A stretch of 64,000 nt of DNA from Flavobacterium fragile (GCF_023634865.1 NZ_JAMLJN010000004.1:62001-126000), one strand, 5' to 3'; positions 27,829 to 38,806 are shown, counted from the stretch's first letter. A program made the numbers and translations. Notes: generated by a model not told the origin, from the sequence alone.

Positions 27829-28760
27829 ACTATATCCTTAACAGGTAAAATTGCTTTCGTATCTTCTATACTTGGTCCAGCTACCCAAACCGTTTTATAT
27901 GTCACTTGTGTAGCCGCTTTTTCAGTAGCCTTCATTCCAATGTAAAAACGAATCATTTTGACCCATTTTTTCAGACTTTTGTTTTTATTTAATAAAGTTT
28001 CTAACCAAGTCTGTTTAGTTCCTACTTTTTGAACATAAGGTGTATTAATAACTGTACAAGGCGTTCCTGAAATTCGTTCTGTCATAACAATATCTTTTGC
28101 ACCATAATCCACACAAGCTTGTTTATATTCTTCAGAAACGCCTGATTCATTTGATGCAATAAACGGACTACCTACTGAAACTCCAACCGCTCCATAACTC
28201 AACATTTTATCTAAATCAGCCTTACTTCCTACTCCACCAGCAGAAATAACTGGTAAAGAAGTATTTTCATTCAATAACTCAATCAAAGTTTTAGGATCAA
28301 TATTTCCTCTGTGTCCACCCGCCTGATTGTTAACTGCAATTAAAGCATCTGCTCCTAAACTTTCAACCTTTTTTGCAAAAGCTAAATCGGTAACGTCACA
28401 AAACACTTTAATTCCAACTTTATGAGCCTCTCTAATGGTTTCCTCGGGAGATCCAAGAGAAGTCAAAATGAAGTCAACACCTTCCTCACATAAAACTCTT
28501 AATTGCTCCTTATATTTTACGTTTGACTTATTTACTATTAAATTAAAACCGAAACTACCTCCAGAAACTTTCGCAGCTTTCAATTCATGAATAGCCGCTT
28601 TTAATTCATCTAAAGTTCTGTAATTTAAAGCTGGAATACATCCTGCAACACCACTTTTCATTCCTTCAATAACCATTTTTGTATTGGAAACTAAAAACAT
28701 AGGTGCCATAATAACAGGGTAAGTTATATTTAATAGCGAAGTCAAAGATTGTTTTCCCAT
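27810..28760 (-). CDS. Nitronate monooxygenase (2-nitropropane dioxygenase family)
   Basis: 316-residue FMN-dependent TIM-barrel enzyme. Seen: MAPMFLVSNTKMVIEGMKSG at the N-terminus, ALIAVNNQAGGHRG with the active-site His region, and VISAGGVGSKADLDKMLSYGAVGVSVGSPFIA (phosphate-binding). It oxidises alkyl nitronates. Related proteins also include FabK-type enoyl reductases, but the NQAGGHRG block fits nitronate monooxygenase. A TATATTTG box on the minus strand (28778-28785) lies 17 bases before the ATG. Confidence 0.88.
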   Translation of the reverse strand: MGKQSLTSLLNITYPVIMAPMFLVSNTKMVIEGMKSGVAGCIPALNYRTLDELKAAIHELKAAKVSGGSFGFNLIVNKSNVKYKEQLRVLCEEGVDFILTSLGSPEETIREAHKVGIKVFCDVTDLAFAKKVESLGADALIAVNNQAGGHRGNIDPKTLIELLNENTSLPVISAGGVGSKADLDKMLSYGAVGVSVGSPFIASNESGVSEEYKQACVDYGAKDIVMTERISGTPCTVINTPYVQKVGTKQTWLETLLNKNKSLKKWVKMIRFYIGMKATEKAATQVTYKTVWVAGPSIEDTKAILPVKDIVKKLVS

Positions 28761-28932
28761 AAAATAAAAATTTAAGTCAAATATAAGAAATTAAAATATT
28801 ATGCACGCATATAAAAAACAATTCTTTACATACTATCAAAAAGAAAACAAATGTTAAAATTCTTAATAAAAACATAATATGAAAGGTAAAATATTAAGAT
28901 TAGAATAAATTTGAAAACTAAAACTTATCAAA

Positions 28933-31470
28933 ATGAATAAAAAACTAACACTTTTAGGTTGTCTTTTCATTTTCTTTCTATCGGCTGAAACTTTTGCCCA
29001 AAAGAAAAAAGACAAAAAAAAACCTACTACTGAAACGGTTGCACCCGATTTAAAAAAAACAGATGCAAAAAAAGAACCTAAACCTTACAAAAAAGTAATT
29101 GATTCTACTGCAGTTACTCAAAAAGGATTAATTGATGTCCATAAAGTTGGAGATAAATATCTTTTTGAAGTAGCTGATTCCTTAATAGGAAAAGAAATCA
29201 TGACCATTACAAGATATTCAAAAACACCTGCTGGTGGTGGAATTTTTGGTGGTGAAGAAGTAAACAGACAAGTGATTAAGTTTGAAAAAGGACTGAGCCA
29301 TAATATTTTGGTACGTTCTATAACTTATGTGATTTCAACACCAGATGAAGACAAACCAATAACAAAGGCAGTAAAAAATTCAAGTGCTGACCCAATTATT
29401 GGAAATTATGAAATATTAGCATACAAAAAAGATGCTAAAGGGAAAGAAAATATTGGTTATGTTATTGACATGACAGCTGCTTTTGATTCTGATTTACAGA
29501 CTTTTTCTTTAAGTCCTATGAACAAACAAATGCTAAAAATTCAAGCTTTTCAAAAGGATCGCTCTTTCATTCAAAGCATTAAAAGTTTTCCCATTAACAC
29601 TGAAATTAGAACTGTTAAAACCTTCACAACTGTTCCTAGACAAATTTCTATGACACCTGCTCCAAGAATTGGGACCGACTTACCAGCAGCATTAGACGCA
29701 GGAGTTTTAACGTTTGAGTTTAACACTTCTATGATTTTGTTACCGCAAAAGCCTATGCGCAAAAGAGCTTTTGATAAGCGTGTAGGATATTTCGCAAATG
29801 ACTATGATGTATTTGAAGAAGATTCTCAAAAAGCGGATAAAGAAATTTTTGCGGTGAGATGGAGATTAGAACCTAAAAACGAAGAAGACGCAGAAAGACA
29901 AAAAAGAGGTGAATTAATTGAACCTAAAAAACCTATTGTTTATTACTTAGATCCTGCTACACCAGACAAATGGAAACCATATATCAAGCAAGGTATTGAT
30001 GATTGGCAAGAAGCATTCGAATTTGCTGGTTGGAAAAACGCTATTCGTGGTGAATACTGGCCAGAAAACAATTCCGATATGAGTTTAGAGGATGCTCGTT
30101 TTTCTGTGTTACGTTATTTTGCTGCTGATATTCAAAATGCTTATGGCCCTAATGTACATGATCCTAGAACAGGAGAGATTTTGGAAAGTCACATTGGTTG
30201 GTATCATAACATTATGAGTTTATTACGTGATTGGTATTTAATCCAAACAGCCGCTGTTGATCCTGCTGCAAGAAACATTAAATATGATGATAAATTAATG
30301 GGGGAATTAATCCGTTTCGTTTCAGCTCATGAAGTGGGGCATACTTTAGGATTACGTCACAATATGGGAGCCAGTTTTGCTACTCCAGTAGAAATGTTAA
30401 GAGATCCTGAATTCCAAAAGAAAAATGGTCACACCTCCTCTATCATGGATTATGCTCGTTTCAACTACGTGGCACAACCAGAAGATGGTGTAAAAGATTT
30501 ATTCCCAAGAATTGGTGACTACGACAAATGGGCAATTAAATGGGGTTATTCTTATTTCAAAGACGCTAAAGACGAAGATGCTGAAAAAGCACTATTAAAT
30601 GAAATGACTAAAGATGCTTATAAAAATCGTCGTTTGTGGTTTGGTACTGAAACAAATCCTTATGACCCGCGTTATCAAACAGAAGATTTGGGTGATAATG
30701 CCATGAAAGCTTCTGAATATGGAATCAAAAACTTAAAAAGAATTTTACCAAATTTAATTGAGTGGAGTAAAGAAAATGGTGAAGATTATGATGAATTAAA
30801 CGGATTGTACAACTCATTAACAGGCCAGTACAGACGTTATATGGGTCATGTTACTAAAAATGTTGGTGGTATTTATGAAACTCCAAAAACCTATGACATG
30901 GAAGGAAACAAATATGAAGTAGTTCCTTCATCAATTCAAAACGAAGCGGTTGCTTTCTTAAATGAGCAATTATTTAAAACTCCAAAATGGTTATTAGATC
31001 AAAATGTATTATCTAAAATTAAACCTGAAAACGGAGTTGAAGCGATTAAATCTATTCAAGATGGTACATTATCAAGTTTATTAGCTGGAGATCGATTAGT
31101 GCGCTTATTAGAAACATCTTCTCAAAGTAAGGCAAATTACTCTGTAGATGAATTAATGAGTGATTTAAGAAGAGGAATCTTCTCTGAATTAAGAACAAAG
31201 GCTCCAATTGATATCTACAGAAGAAATCTTCAAAAATTGTATGTTTCCAAATTAATTGAAACCATGTCTAGCGATAAAACTAATGTGGCTTTCTTCAACG
31301 GAAGAAGAATTGTTTTAGCAGATACTGATATTCCATCAATTGCTCGTGGTCAATTAAACGAATTGAAAAATCAATTAAAAGCAGCAGCAGCTGTTTCTAC
31401 TGATCGATTAACTAAATTCCATTTGAATGATTTAGTAGCAAGAATTGAAAATGCAATGAAACCAAAATAA
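28933..31470 (+). CDS. Large secreted zinc metalloprotease, DUF5117/DUF5118 type
   Basis: 845 residues with a signal peptide ending SAETFAQ and a Lys-rich stretch right after it. A DUF5118/DUF5117 region (about 50-400) precedes the catalytic helix HEVGHTLGLRHNMGASF (about residues 470-486), the extended HExxHxxGxxH metzincin motif, and a DUF4953-like C-terminal part. It is a predicted periplasmic or outer-membrane zincin. Substrates are unknown. Length is normal for the family, and no truncation is seen. Followed by a strong terminator. Confidence 0.9.
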   Translation: MNKKLTLLGCLFIFFLSAETFAQKKKDKKKPTTETVAPDLKKTDAKKEPKPYKKVIDSTAVTQKGLIDVHKVGDKYLFEVADSLIGKEIMTITRYSKTPAGGGIFGGEEVNRQVIKFEKGLSHNILVRSITYVISTPDEDKPITKAVKNSSADPIIGNYEILAYKKDAKGKENIGYVIDMTAAFDSDLQTFSLSPMNKQMLKIQAFQKDRSFIQSIKSFPINTEIRTVKTFTTVPRQISMTPAPRIGTDLPAALDAGVLTFEFNTSMILLPQKPMRKRAFDKRVGYFANDYDVFEEDSQKADKEIFAVRWRLEPKNEEDAERQKRGELIEPKKPIVYYLDPATPDKWKPYIKQGIDDWQEAFEFAGWKNAIRGEYWPENNSDMSLEDARFSVLRYFAADIQNAYGPNVHDPRTGEILESHIGWYHNIMSLLRDWYLIQTAAVDPAARNIKYDDKLMGELIRFVSAHEVGHTLGLRHNMGASFATPVEMLRDPEFQKKNGHTSSIMDYARFNYVAQPEDGVKDLFPRIGDYDKWAIKWGYSYFKDAKDEDAEKALLNEMTKDAYKNRRLWFGTETNPYDPRYQTEDLGDNAMKASEYGIKNLKRILPNLIEWSKENGEDYDELNGLYNSLTGQYRRYMGHVTKNVGGIYETPKTYDMEGNKYEVVPSSIQNEAVAFLNEQLFKTPKWLLDQNVLSKIKPENGVEAIKSIQDGTLSSLLAGDRLVRLLETSSQSKANYSVDELMSDLRRGIFSELRTKAPIDIYRRNLQKLYVSKLIETMSSDKTNVAFFNGRRIVLADTDIPSIARGQLNELKNQLKAAAAVSTDRLTKFHLNDLVARIENAMKPK

Positions 31471-31491
31471 GAAATAATTGGTTTTCAAAAT

Positions 31492-31525
31492 AAAGGGGAA
31501 AGTGAAACAACTCTCCCCTTTTTTT
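31492..31525 (+). terminator. Terminator after the metalloprotease gene
   Basis: AAAGGGGA (31492-31499) pairs with TCCCCTTT (31514-31521) and is followed by a T-run. Confidence 0.85.
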
Positions 31526-31692
31526 ATTTCTACATGAATCAAAAAAAATTTAATTCTTGAATCACAAAGATGTGTAATTGATTGCCAATTCTTTTGAGCC
31601 AAATATTCTATCAAAAAAAAAAAGGATATTTTGTGATGTTTATTTTGGTTTTCCCAATATAAAAAAAATCAACTGCAACTTTAATAAAATAA

Positions 31693-31720
31693 AAAACCGA
31701 ATCATTTCTGATTCGGTTTT
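31693..31720 (-). terminator. Terminator of dnaK
   Basis: Perfect 12-base stem AAAACCGAATCA / TGATTCGGTTTT with a TTTC loop. Read on the minus strand it is followed by further T (plus-strand A run 31691-31696). Between it and 31525 lies A/T-rich sequence in which I see no gene. Confidence 0.88.
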
Positions 31721-31742
31721 ATATCTATTTTCGATTAGAAAA

Positions 31743-33629
31743 TTATTTTACTTCTTCAAAATCTACGTCTTGAGTTTGATCTCCAGAAGCATTTGCTTGA
31801 GGTTCTGCTTGTGCAGCACCACCTTCAGCTTGTGCTTTGTACATTTCTTCAGATGCATTTTTCCAAGCTTCATTGATTTTATCTAAAGCTGGAGTAATAG
31901 TAGCTACATCTTTAGTTTCGTAAGCTGCTTTTAATTCTGTTAATGCACTTTCGATAGCCGTTTTGTTAGCTTCTGATAATTTATCACCAAACTCACCTAA
32001 TTGTTTTTCTGTTTGGAAAATCATTGAATCTGCCTCGTTTAATTTATCTGCTTTTTCTTTTGCTAAACGGTCAGCTTCTGCATTCATTTCAGCATCTTTT
32101 TTCATTCTTTCGATTTCTTCTGGAGTTAATCCTGAAGAAGCTTCGATACGAATATCATGCGATTTTCCTGTTCCTTTATCTGTAGCTGAAACTTTGATGA
32201 TACCATTTGCATCGATGTCGAAAGTTACTTCAATTTGAGGAACTCCTCTTGGTGCTGGTGGAATACCATCCAAGTGGAAACGACCGATTGTTTTATTATC
32301 ACTAGCCATTGGTCTTTCTCCCTGTAATACATGGATTTCTACCGATGGTTGATTATCTGCTGCTGTAGAGAAAACTTGAGATTTTCTTGTTGGGATAGTT
32401 GTATTTGCTTCAATTAATTTTGTCATTACACTTCCCATAGTTTCGATACCTAACGAAAGTGGTGTAACATCTAATAATAATACATCTTTAACATCTCCCG
32501 TTAAAACTCCACCTTGAATAGCAGCTCCAATAGCTACCACTTCATCAGGATTAACTCCTTTTGATGGTTTTTTACCAAAAAATTTCTCTACTTGCTCTTG
32601 AATAACTGGGATACGAGTAGAACCTCCTACTAAGATTACCTCATCAATATCAGAAACTGATAAACCAGCATCTTTTAAAGCTTTAGCAACTGGCTCCATA
32701 GAACGTTTTACTAAAGATTCTGCTAATTGCTCAAATTTAGCTCTTGTTAATGTTTGAACTAAGTGTTTTGGCCCTGTAGCTGTAGCTGTAACGTAAGGTA
32801 AGTTAATTTCAGTTTGAGTAGAGGCTGATAATTCAATTTTAGCTTTCTCAGCTGCTTCTTTTAAACGTTGTAATGCCATTGGATCTTTACGTAAATCAAC
32901 ACCTTCTGCAGTGTTAAAATCGTTAGCTAACCAATCGATAATTACTTGGTCGAAATCATCTCCACCCAAGTGTGTATCTCCGTTTGTAGATAATACCTCG
33001 AAAACTCCATCTCCTAATTCTAGGATCGAAATATCAAAAGTACCTCCACCTAAATCGTAAACTGCGATTTTTTGGTCTTTTCCTTGTTTGTCTAATCCAT
33101 AAGCTAAAGCTGCTGCTGTAGGCTCATTGATGATACGCATTACTTTTAAACCTGCAATTTCACCCGCTTCTTTTGTAGCTTGACGTTGCGCATCGTTAAA
33201 GTAAGCTGGAACAGTAATAACTGCTTCAGAAACTGAATGACCTAAATAATCTTCAGCTGTTTTTTTCATTTTTTGAAGAGTCATTGCAGACAATTCTTGT
33301 GGTGTGTATAAACGACCATCGATATCAACACGTGGTGTATCGTTATCACCTTTAACCACTTTGTAAGCTACAGTAGAAGCTTCTTTTGTACTTTCAGAAT
33401 ACTTATTCCCCATGAAACGTTTTACAGATGCAATCGTTTTTGTAGGGTTAGTTACTGCTTGTCTTTTTGCCGGATCTCCAACTTTAATTTCGCCACCTTC
33501 TACAAAAGCAATTACAGATGGTGTTGTTCTTTTACCTTCAGCATTTGCAATTACAACAGGTTCTCCACCTTCCATAACAGCCACACATGAGTTGGTTGTT
33601 CCTAAGTCGATTCCAATAATTTTACTCAT
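31743..33629 (-). CDS. dnaK: Chaperone DnaK (Hsp70)
   Basis: 628-residue ATP-dependent chaperone. The nucleotide-binding domain (about 1-380) begins [20 protein letters not shown] and has [16 protein letters not shown] and [11 protein letters not shown]. The substrate domain holds [15 protein letters not shown] and the helical lid, and the tail ends DVDFEEVK, the conserved acidic C-terminus. No grpE or dnaJ is adjacent. Bacteroidota lack sigma-32, so control probably uses the upstream inverted repeat or a group-specific mechanism. Confidence 0.98.
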   Translation of the reverse strand: MSKIIGIDLGTTNSCVAVMEGGEPVVIANAEGKRTTPSVIAFVEGGEIKVGDPAKRQAVTNPTKTIASVKRFMGNKYSESTKEASTVAYKVVKGDNDTPRVDIDGRLYTPQELSAMTLQKMKKTAEDYLGHSVSEAVITVPAYFNDAQRQATKEAGEIAGLKVMRIINEPTAAALAYGLDKQGKDQKIAVYDLGGGTFDISILELGDGVFEVLSTNGDTHLGGDDFDQVIIDWLANDFNTAEGVDLRKDPMALQRLKEAAEKAKIELSASTQTEINLPYVTATATGPKHLVQTLTRAKFEQLAESLVKRSMEPVAKALKDAGLSVSDIDEVILVGGSTRIPVIQEQVEKFFGKKPSKGVNPDEVVAIGAAIQGGVLTGDVKDVLLLDVTPLSLGIETMGSVMTKLIEANTTIPTRKSQVFSTAADNQPSVEIHVLQGERPMASDNKTIGRFHLDGIPPAPRGVPQIEVTFDIDANGIIKVSATDKGTGKSHDIRIEASSGLTPEEIERMKKDAEMNAEADRLAKEKADKLNEADSMIFQTEKQLGEFGDKLSEANKTAIESALTELKAAYETKDVATITPALDKINEAWKNASEEMYKAQAEGGAAQAEPQANASGDQTQDVDFEEVK

Positions 33630-33729
33630 TTTTATAATTGTTAAATTTTAAATTCAATTTTAAACTCGATTTGGTTATTTCAATGATTGTGCCATTACAA
33701 AAAAATAGGAAAATTGACAGAAAACAGCT

Positions 33730-33755
33730 TTTGTCAGCCTAAATGAACTGACAAA
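33730..33755. promoter_or_regulatory. Inverted repeat upstream of dnaK
   Basis: TTTGTCAG (33730-33737), 10 bases, CTGACAAA (33748-33755): a perfect 8-base inverted repeat, overlapped on its right by an 11-base palindrome GACAAATTGTC (33750-33760). It lies about 100-130 bases before the dnaK start and upstream of a T-rich -7-like TATTTTTTTG (33698-33707, minus strand). It could be a heat-shock operator or the transcription end of the rarD-like gene, though no T-run follows. Confidence 0.4.
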
Positions 33756-33772
33756 TTGTCGTTTATTGGTAA

Positions 33773-34672
33773 TTATTTCACTCTATTCTGTTTTAGATTT
33801 TTAAAAGTCGTCAGGTTAAAAACTACAATCGAGATTACAATTAAAGCATATGAAATGATTTGGGCCACTGAAACTGTTTCATTAAAATAAAAAATCGCCA
33901 AAAAGAAATGAATTAGAGGATTGGTATACATCAAAATTCCAACAGTAGAGGAATTTAGGCCTTTTAAAGCAAATAAATTCAAAAACAATGGAAGAATCGT
34001 GAAAACTATTACAATGATTAAAAGTAGAAAATAAAACTGAAATTCAGTTGGCAAAACACCGCCATAGAGAGGATAAAATGGTAATAATATTAGCGAAGAA
34101 ATAACCATTTGGATTGTTAAAATCAAGAATTTGTCAAAATAACTATTCTTTCTTTGAGAAACTAAATAAAAACCAAAACTCAATGCAATAATAACACTGT
34201 AAATTAAATCTTGTAAATTTCCATAAGATAAAATTCCACAACTTACAGCACATAATCCAACGGCTATCCATTGCCAAACATCAATTTTTTCTTTTAATAA
34301 CACAAATCCTAAAACTGTTGTTAAAATAGGACAAATGATATAAGCAAAAGAAGCAGATTGTAAACTGACATGATTAACGGCATAAATAAATAAAAACCAA
34401 TTTAATACCAGTAAAAGACCACCAACAACAGTCATTATAACAGCGGATTTTTGTTTTTTCTTTGAAAGTTGATTAAAGGTTTTCTGCGCATTCACAACAA
34501 CTGATTTTCTGAAAAACAAATTGATGACTAATAAAAATGCAGTAGCAATGAAAACTCGGAAAAATAGAATATCTAGTGAAGGATAATCCACTAATGGCTT
34601 CAGAGCTAAACTAAAAAATCCCCAGATGATGAAGGCGCTTAAAGCAGCCAAAAAATATTTGTTTATTAGCAT
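33773..34672 (-). CDS. EamA/RarD-like DMT-family transporter
   Basis: 299-residue inner-membrane protein with ten hydrophobic segments and the EamA pattern. The N-terminus LINKYFLAALSAFIIWGFFSLALKPL, WFLFIYAVNHVSLQSASFAYIICPI and LKEKIDVWQW resemble RarD. Substrate unknown. The start at 34672 (MLINKYF) is preferred over an ATG at 34717 that adds 15 residues (MIFIFHFFVLLHKKQ) outside the normal family length. Ends 143 bases before dnaK. Confidence 0.88.
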   Translation of the reverse strand: MLINKYFLAALSAFIIWGFFSLALKPLVDYPSLDILFFRVFIATAFLLVINLFFRKSVVVNAQKTFNQLSKKKQKSAVIMTVVGGLLLVLNWFLFIYAVNHVSLQSASFAYIICPILTTVLGFVLLKEKIDVWQWIAVGLCAVSCGILSYGNLQDLIYSVIIALSFGFYLVSQRKNSYFDKFLILTIQMVISSLILLPFYPLYGGVLPTEFQFYFLLLIIVIVFTILPLFLNLFALKGLNSSTVGILMYTNPLIHFFLAIFYFNETVSVAQIISYALIVISIVVFNLTTFKNLKQNRVK

Positions 34673-34768
34673 TTGTTTTTTGTGCAAAAGAACAAAAAAA
34701 TGAAATATGAAAATCAAATTTTATGTCATCAATTTAAGTAAAATATAACAGTTGAACACGTTTATATA

Positions 34769-34800
34769 TTGGATAATTCAAATTTTAAAAAGTATATTTG
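34769..34800 (+). promoter_or_regulatory. Promoter of the serine dehydratase gene
   Basis: TTG (34769-34771), 21 bases, TATATTTG (34793-34800), followed 21 bases later by the ATG. Confidence 0.6.
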
Positions 34801-34821
34801 CCATAACAAACTAAAAAATTT

Positions 34822-36237
34822 ATGGAGTGTATTTCTGTTTTTGATATGTTAAAAATTGGTGTAGGACCTTCAAGTTCTCACACTCTTGGACCATGGCGAG
34901 CTGCTGAACAATTTTTAAAAGAATTGCGTGAACGCAATCTAATTGACAATGTAATAAGCGTTAAAGTTGATTTATATGGTTCATTATCATTAACAGGAAA
35001 AGGTCATGCTACAGATTTAGCAGTTATGCTAGGATTAAGTGGTGCTGACCCAGAATATATTCCAGTAGAAAGTATTGATGTGATCATTTCTGCCATCAAA
35101 AACAAAAAGGAGATATTCTTAGGAAATGAAATTATTATACCATTTTGTTTTGAAACTGATATCATTTTTAATCGAAACTTTTTACCATTCCATGCCAATG
35201 GGCTAAGTTTCACTGCCAAAACAGATACCGAAACTTATTCGGAAACTTACTATTCCATTGGTGGTGGATTTGTAGTAAAAGAAAAAGAAGACAATCATAA
35301 AGACGAAATTTTACACACTTTCCCTTTTCCAATTGAAAAAGCAGATGAACTTTTGGCTTATTGTGAAAAGGAAAATAAAAAGATCTCAGAAATCGTTTAC
35401 GAAAACGAAAAAACCATGAGAAGTGAAGAAGAAATTCACAACGAATTACTTCGAATTTGGGATACGATGTTGGAATGTATGTACATAGGCTGTCATTCCG
35501 AAGGGATTCTTCCCGGTGGTTTGAATGTAAAGAGAAGAGCTTATGATATGCACAAAAACTTAATAGGAGTTTTACCTTATGATAATCCGTATTCTTGGTT
35601 GCAAATCATTAGACAAACCGAAGTTAAATTCCGTCAGATTTTAAAATGGGTAAGTTGTTTTGCTTTAGCAGTAAATGAAGTTAATGCCTCATTAGGTCGT
35701 GTGGTAACTGCACCTACTAATGGAAGTGCTGGTGTTATTCCTGCAGTTTTAATGTATTATTTGGTAATAGAAAATCACAACGCTGGCGAAAAAGAAATAA
35801 AGCAATTTTTAATGGTCGCAGGTGAAATTGGTTCTATCTTCAAAAAAGGAGCAACGATTTCAGCCGCTATGGGTGGATGTCAGGCAGAAATTGGAGTATC
35901 TAGTGCTATGGCCGCAGCCGCCTTATGTGAATTAATGGGCGGTACTCCAGCTCAAGTTACAATGGCAGCCGAAATTGCAATGGAACATCACTTAGGTTTA
36001 ACATGTGACCCGATTGGTGGTTTAGTTCAAATTCCTTGCATTGAAAGAAATACTATGGGAGCAATTAAAGCAATAAATGCAGCCGAATTAGCATTAGAGA
36101 CAGATGCAAAAAATGCTAAAGTTCCATTAGACAAAGTAGTAAATACCATGTGGCAGACTGCTAAAGACATGAATTCTAAATACAAAGAAACTTCAGAAGG
36201 TGGCTTAGCAGTAGCCGTTAATATGGCAGATTGCTAA
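34822..36237 (+). CDS. sdaA: L-serine dehydratase, single-chain iron-sulfur type
   Basis: 471-residue enzyme that deaminates L-serine to pyruvate. The N-terminal beta domain has [22 protein letters not shown] and the C-terminal alpha domain carries [16 protein letters not shown] and the cluster cysteines ([28 protein letters not shown]). Both domains are present in one chain, the order known from E. coli SdaA. The stop lies 3 bases from the stop of the converging kup gene, and I see no clear terminator between them. Confidence 0.96.
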   Translation: MECISVFDMLKIGVGPSSSHTLGPWRAAEQFLKELRERNLIDNVISVKVDLYGSLSLTGKGHATDLAVMLGLSGADPEYIPVESIDVIISAIKNKKEIFLGNEIIIPFCFETDIIFNRNFLPFHANGLSFTAKTDTETYSETYYSIGGGFVVKEKEDNHKDEILHTFPFPIEKADELLAYCEKENKKISEIVYENEKTMRSEEEIHNELLRIWDTMLECMYIGCHSEGILPGGLNVKRRAYDMHKNLIGVLPYDNPYSWLQIIRQTEVKFRQILKWVSCFALAVNEVNASLGRVVTAPTNGSAGVIPAVLMYYLVIENHNAGEKEIKQFLMVAGEIGSIFKKGATISAAMGGCQAEIGVSSAMAAAALCELMGGTPAQVTMAAEIAMEHHLGLTCDPIGGLVQIPCIERNTMGAIKAINAAELALETDAKNAKVPLDKVVNTMWQTAKDMNSKYKETSEGGLAVAVNMADC

Positions 36238-36240
36238 GAT

Positions 36241-38196
36241 TTAGTGATTCTTGATATGTAATTTTCTTTTCAGAACTAAATCAGTAACTGGATTAAAAAT
36301 TAGTGGAATTTCTTCTACAACAACATCACTTTTATCTAAACCAAAGGCTTTTTCATCAGAAACTCCTAATCCTTTTAAATTAAAGTAAGCGTTTAGTAAG
36401 AAACCTTCTTTAAAAGAAAACTCATTCTCAAAAGAAATAAATTTCTCTAAAACCACAAATTTGAAATCAGGTTCTGCATTGTACTTAGAAGATCCATCAG
36501 GTCTAATGTGTAAATCTAGCTCTTTATTATCAACCAATTCTTTGATAATATGTTTGAAATACAATTCCACCTTAGGTTGTATTCTGAAGCCTGCATTGAT
36601 ATTTACTTTGATTACTTTATCATTTATCAACTCAATCACTTCATAATCTAAAGTAAATGGTTCCTCAGTTCTATTAATGTGTAAAAACCAATATACATCC
36701 GCTCGTTTTGGTTTTTTTGCAAAAATAGACTTCATAATCTTTTCTTCAATTTCAGAAGTTTTATCCGCTTTTGTTAAATAAACTAAATGTGTTGCATATT
36801 TGGTGTAGGTATTATCAGATGATAATTCGACTAATAAATCTCTGTAATTACTTAAAGGAACATATTTAGTAAACTTATTATTTAATCGTCTACCAAAAAA
36901 TATAATATACATTACAGCAAAAAAGATTCCAGATATAACGATTGTTACAAATCCTCCTTCAGGAAATTTCTTCATATTCGCTATGAAAAAGGAAACTTCG
37001 ATAAATGAAAAAAGTAAAAAAATAATTAGGATTATATACTTTTTAAAACGCAAACGATAATGTAAGTAATACATCAATAACAAAGTAGTCATCATCATAG
37101 CCATCGTAATAGCTAATCCGTAAGCAGCCTCCATGTGTTCTGAACTTTTAAAGTATAAAATCATAGCCACACAACCTGCCCAAAGAATTAAATTGATCGA
37201 TGGAATGTAAATTTGCCCTTTATTATTAGTTGGATTTTTTAAGGTAACTCTTGGCCAAAAGTTTAAGGAAATAGCCTCATTAATCAATGTAAATGATCCA
37301 CTTATCAAGGCTTGTGACGCAATAATGGCTGCCATCGTAGCTATAGCAATACCAAAGAGTAAAAACCAATCGGGCATGATTTTAAAAAATGGATTTCTAC
37401 CGCTTAAAAAATTATTCTGTTCAGACATCAACCAAGCCCCTTGTCCTAAGTAATTAGTTACCAAACATATTTTTACAAATGCCCAAGTAATTCGAATATT
37501 GTTTTTCCCACAATGTCCTAAATCTGAATACAATGCTTCTGCTCCAGTTGTACATAGGAAAACAGCCCCTAACAACCAAAATCCATGAGGATACTCAACT
37601 AACAAACGATAAGCATACATTGGATTTAAACATTTTAATATTTCAGGATGCTCAATTATTTGTGAAAACCCCAAAATAAACAACATAGAAAACCACACCA
37701 CCATAGCAGGTCCAAAAAAGTAACCTACTTTTTGAGTACCAAATCGTTGAAATAAAAATATTCCAGATAGGATAGCAATGACAATTGGAATTGTTGGAAT
37801 ATCTGGAATTATAACTTGAAGTCCTTCAACGGCTGACGCAACAGAAATTGGTGGTGTAATAATACCATCTGCTAACAATGTTGCTGCACCTAAAATAGTA
37901 GGTATTACAAGTCGACCTTTTCCAAATCGTTTCACTAATGCATATAAAGAAAAAACGCCTCCTTCTCCATGATTGTCAGCGTTCAATGTTAATATAATAT
38001 ACTTAAAAGTAGTTTGAAAAGTTAAGGTCCAAAAAACACAAGAAATTCCACCATAAACTAATAATTCGGATATTGGTCTTTTATCTACAATGGCTTTCAT
38101 TACGTACAATGGACTAGTACCTATGTCTCCATAAATAATACCGAAAGCAACTAGTAATGTAGCTGCTGTAACTTTTTGTTTAGTTGAATGTCCCAT
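36241..38196 (-). CDS. kup: Low-affinity potassium transporter Kup
   Basis: 651-residue inner-membrane potassium/proton symporter with 12 transmembrane helices (about residues 10-440) and a C-terminal cytoplasmic domain (about 445-651). Family motifs: ALGIIYGDIGTSPLYV-like start (FGIIYGDIGTSPLYVMKAI), GEGGVFSLYALV, LADGIITPPISVASAVEG and TTGAEALYSDLGHCG. A TATATTTG box on the minus strand (38332-38339) implies a leader of about 130 bases, long for this genome. No known riboswitch was recognised in it. Confidence 0.96.
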   Translation of the reverse strand: MGHSTKQKVTAATLLVAFGIIYGDIGTSPLYVMKAIVDKRPISELLVYGGISCVFWTLTFQTTFKYIILTLNADNHGEGGVFSLYALVKRFGKGRLVIPTILGAATLLADGIITPPISVASAVEGLQVIIPDIPTIPIVIAILSGIFLFQRFGTQKVGYFFGPAMVVWFSMLFILGFSQIIEHPEILKCLNPMYAYRLLVEYPHGFWLLGAVFLCTTGAEALYSDLGHCGKNNIRITWAFVKICLVTNYLGQGAWLMSEQNNFLSGRNPFFKIMPDWFLLFGIAIATMAAIIASQALISGSFTLINEAISLNFWPRVTLKNPTNNKGQIYIPSINLILWAGCVAMILYFKSSEHMEAAYGLAITMAMMMTTLLLMYYLHYRLRFKKYIILIIFLLFSFIEVSFFIANMKKFPEGGFVTIVISGIFFAVMYIIFFGRRLNNKFTKYVPLSNYRDLLVELSSDNTYTKYATHLVYLTKADKTSEIEEKIMKSIFAKKPKRADVYWFLHINRTEEPFTLDYEVIELINDKVIKVNINAGFRIQPKVELYFKHIIKELVDNKELDLHIRPDGSSKYNAEPDFKFVVLEKFISFENEFSFKEGFLLNAYFNLKGLGVSDEKAFGLDKSDVVVEEIPLIFNPVTDLVLKRKLHIKNH

Positions 38197-38371
38197 AAAA
38201 TTGGAAAATAATTAGCTAACTTTTCTATCAAGAATAAAAATTGTAAAAGTTCATAAAATAAATTAGTAAGGAAACTGTTTTTTAATATTTTTATGGAACT
38301 AGCACTACTATTTATATTCATAATTAGATTGCAAATATACTCAGAGTTGGTTTATTAACACTTTTTTTTGA

Positions 38372-38806
38372 TTATTTTTTTCTTCGAGTATCAATTAAAT
38401 GAATTATGTACCACTGACCATTTTCATTGTATAAGGTAAAAGAATTTACTCCTATATGACTCAGATTATCATTTAGATAAAATTCATAAGGTGTCCATAC
38501 ATGGGCTAAATTTCCATCTATTTCGATTTTATAATCTAACAACTTTTCAAAAAAGTTCATGTCATTTGGTATAGTAGCAATAGATTTTAAAAAATCAGAA
38601 AATAATTCTGTTTTCAATATATTACCTTCTTTAGTGTTAGCAACAGTTTGCATAACAATTTCGGGATGACCTATTTTCTTTAACGTGGTCGTATCTTTTG
38701 AATGAAATGCTATAAAAAAATCATCAATTGTTTTTTTAGGCTGAAAATCTTGTGCATTCATAATCGAAAAAAATAAAAATGTCACTACAAATAGTAATTT
38801 ATTCAA
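38372..38806 (-). CDS. Exported NTF2-like (SnoaL/DUF4440-type) protein
   Basis: 144 residues: signal peptide ending SIMNAQ (about residue 18), then an NTF2-like cone fold pattern (QPKKTIDDFFIAFHSKDTTTLKKIGHPEIVMQT, VWTPYEFYLNDNLSHIGVNSFTLYNENGQWYIIHLIDTRRK). The typical C-terminal WxI-x-I-x-DTR end is clear. Members bind small molecules or act as enzymes, but nothing specific can be said here. Stands alone on the minus strand between kup and panB. Confidence 0.82.
   Translation of the reverse strand: MNKLLFVVTFLFFSIMNAQDFQPKKTIDDFFIAFHSKDTTTLKKIGHPEIVMQTVANTKEGNILKTELFSDFLKSIATIPNDMNFFEKLLDYKIEIDGNLAHVWTPYEFYLNDNLSHIGVNSFTLYNENGQWYIIHLIDTRRKK

Noticed and set aside
31578-31886. 102-codon open frame on the plus strand
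   Set aside because: Crosses the dnaK terminator and the dnaK 3' end on the opposite strand; Phe/Ile/Cys-rich composition without conserved pattern.
38291-38356. Short ATG frame of about 21 codons in the kup upstream region (hydrophobic peptide)
   Set aside because: Overlaps the minus-strand TATATTTG promoter box of kup and has no own promoter; chance frame is the simpler reading.
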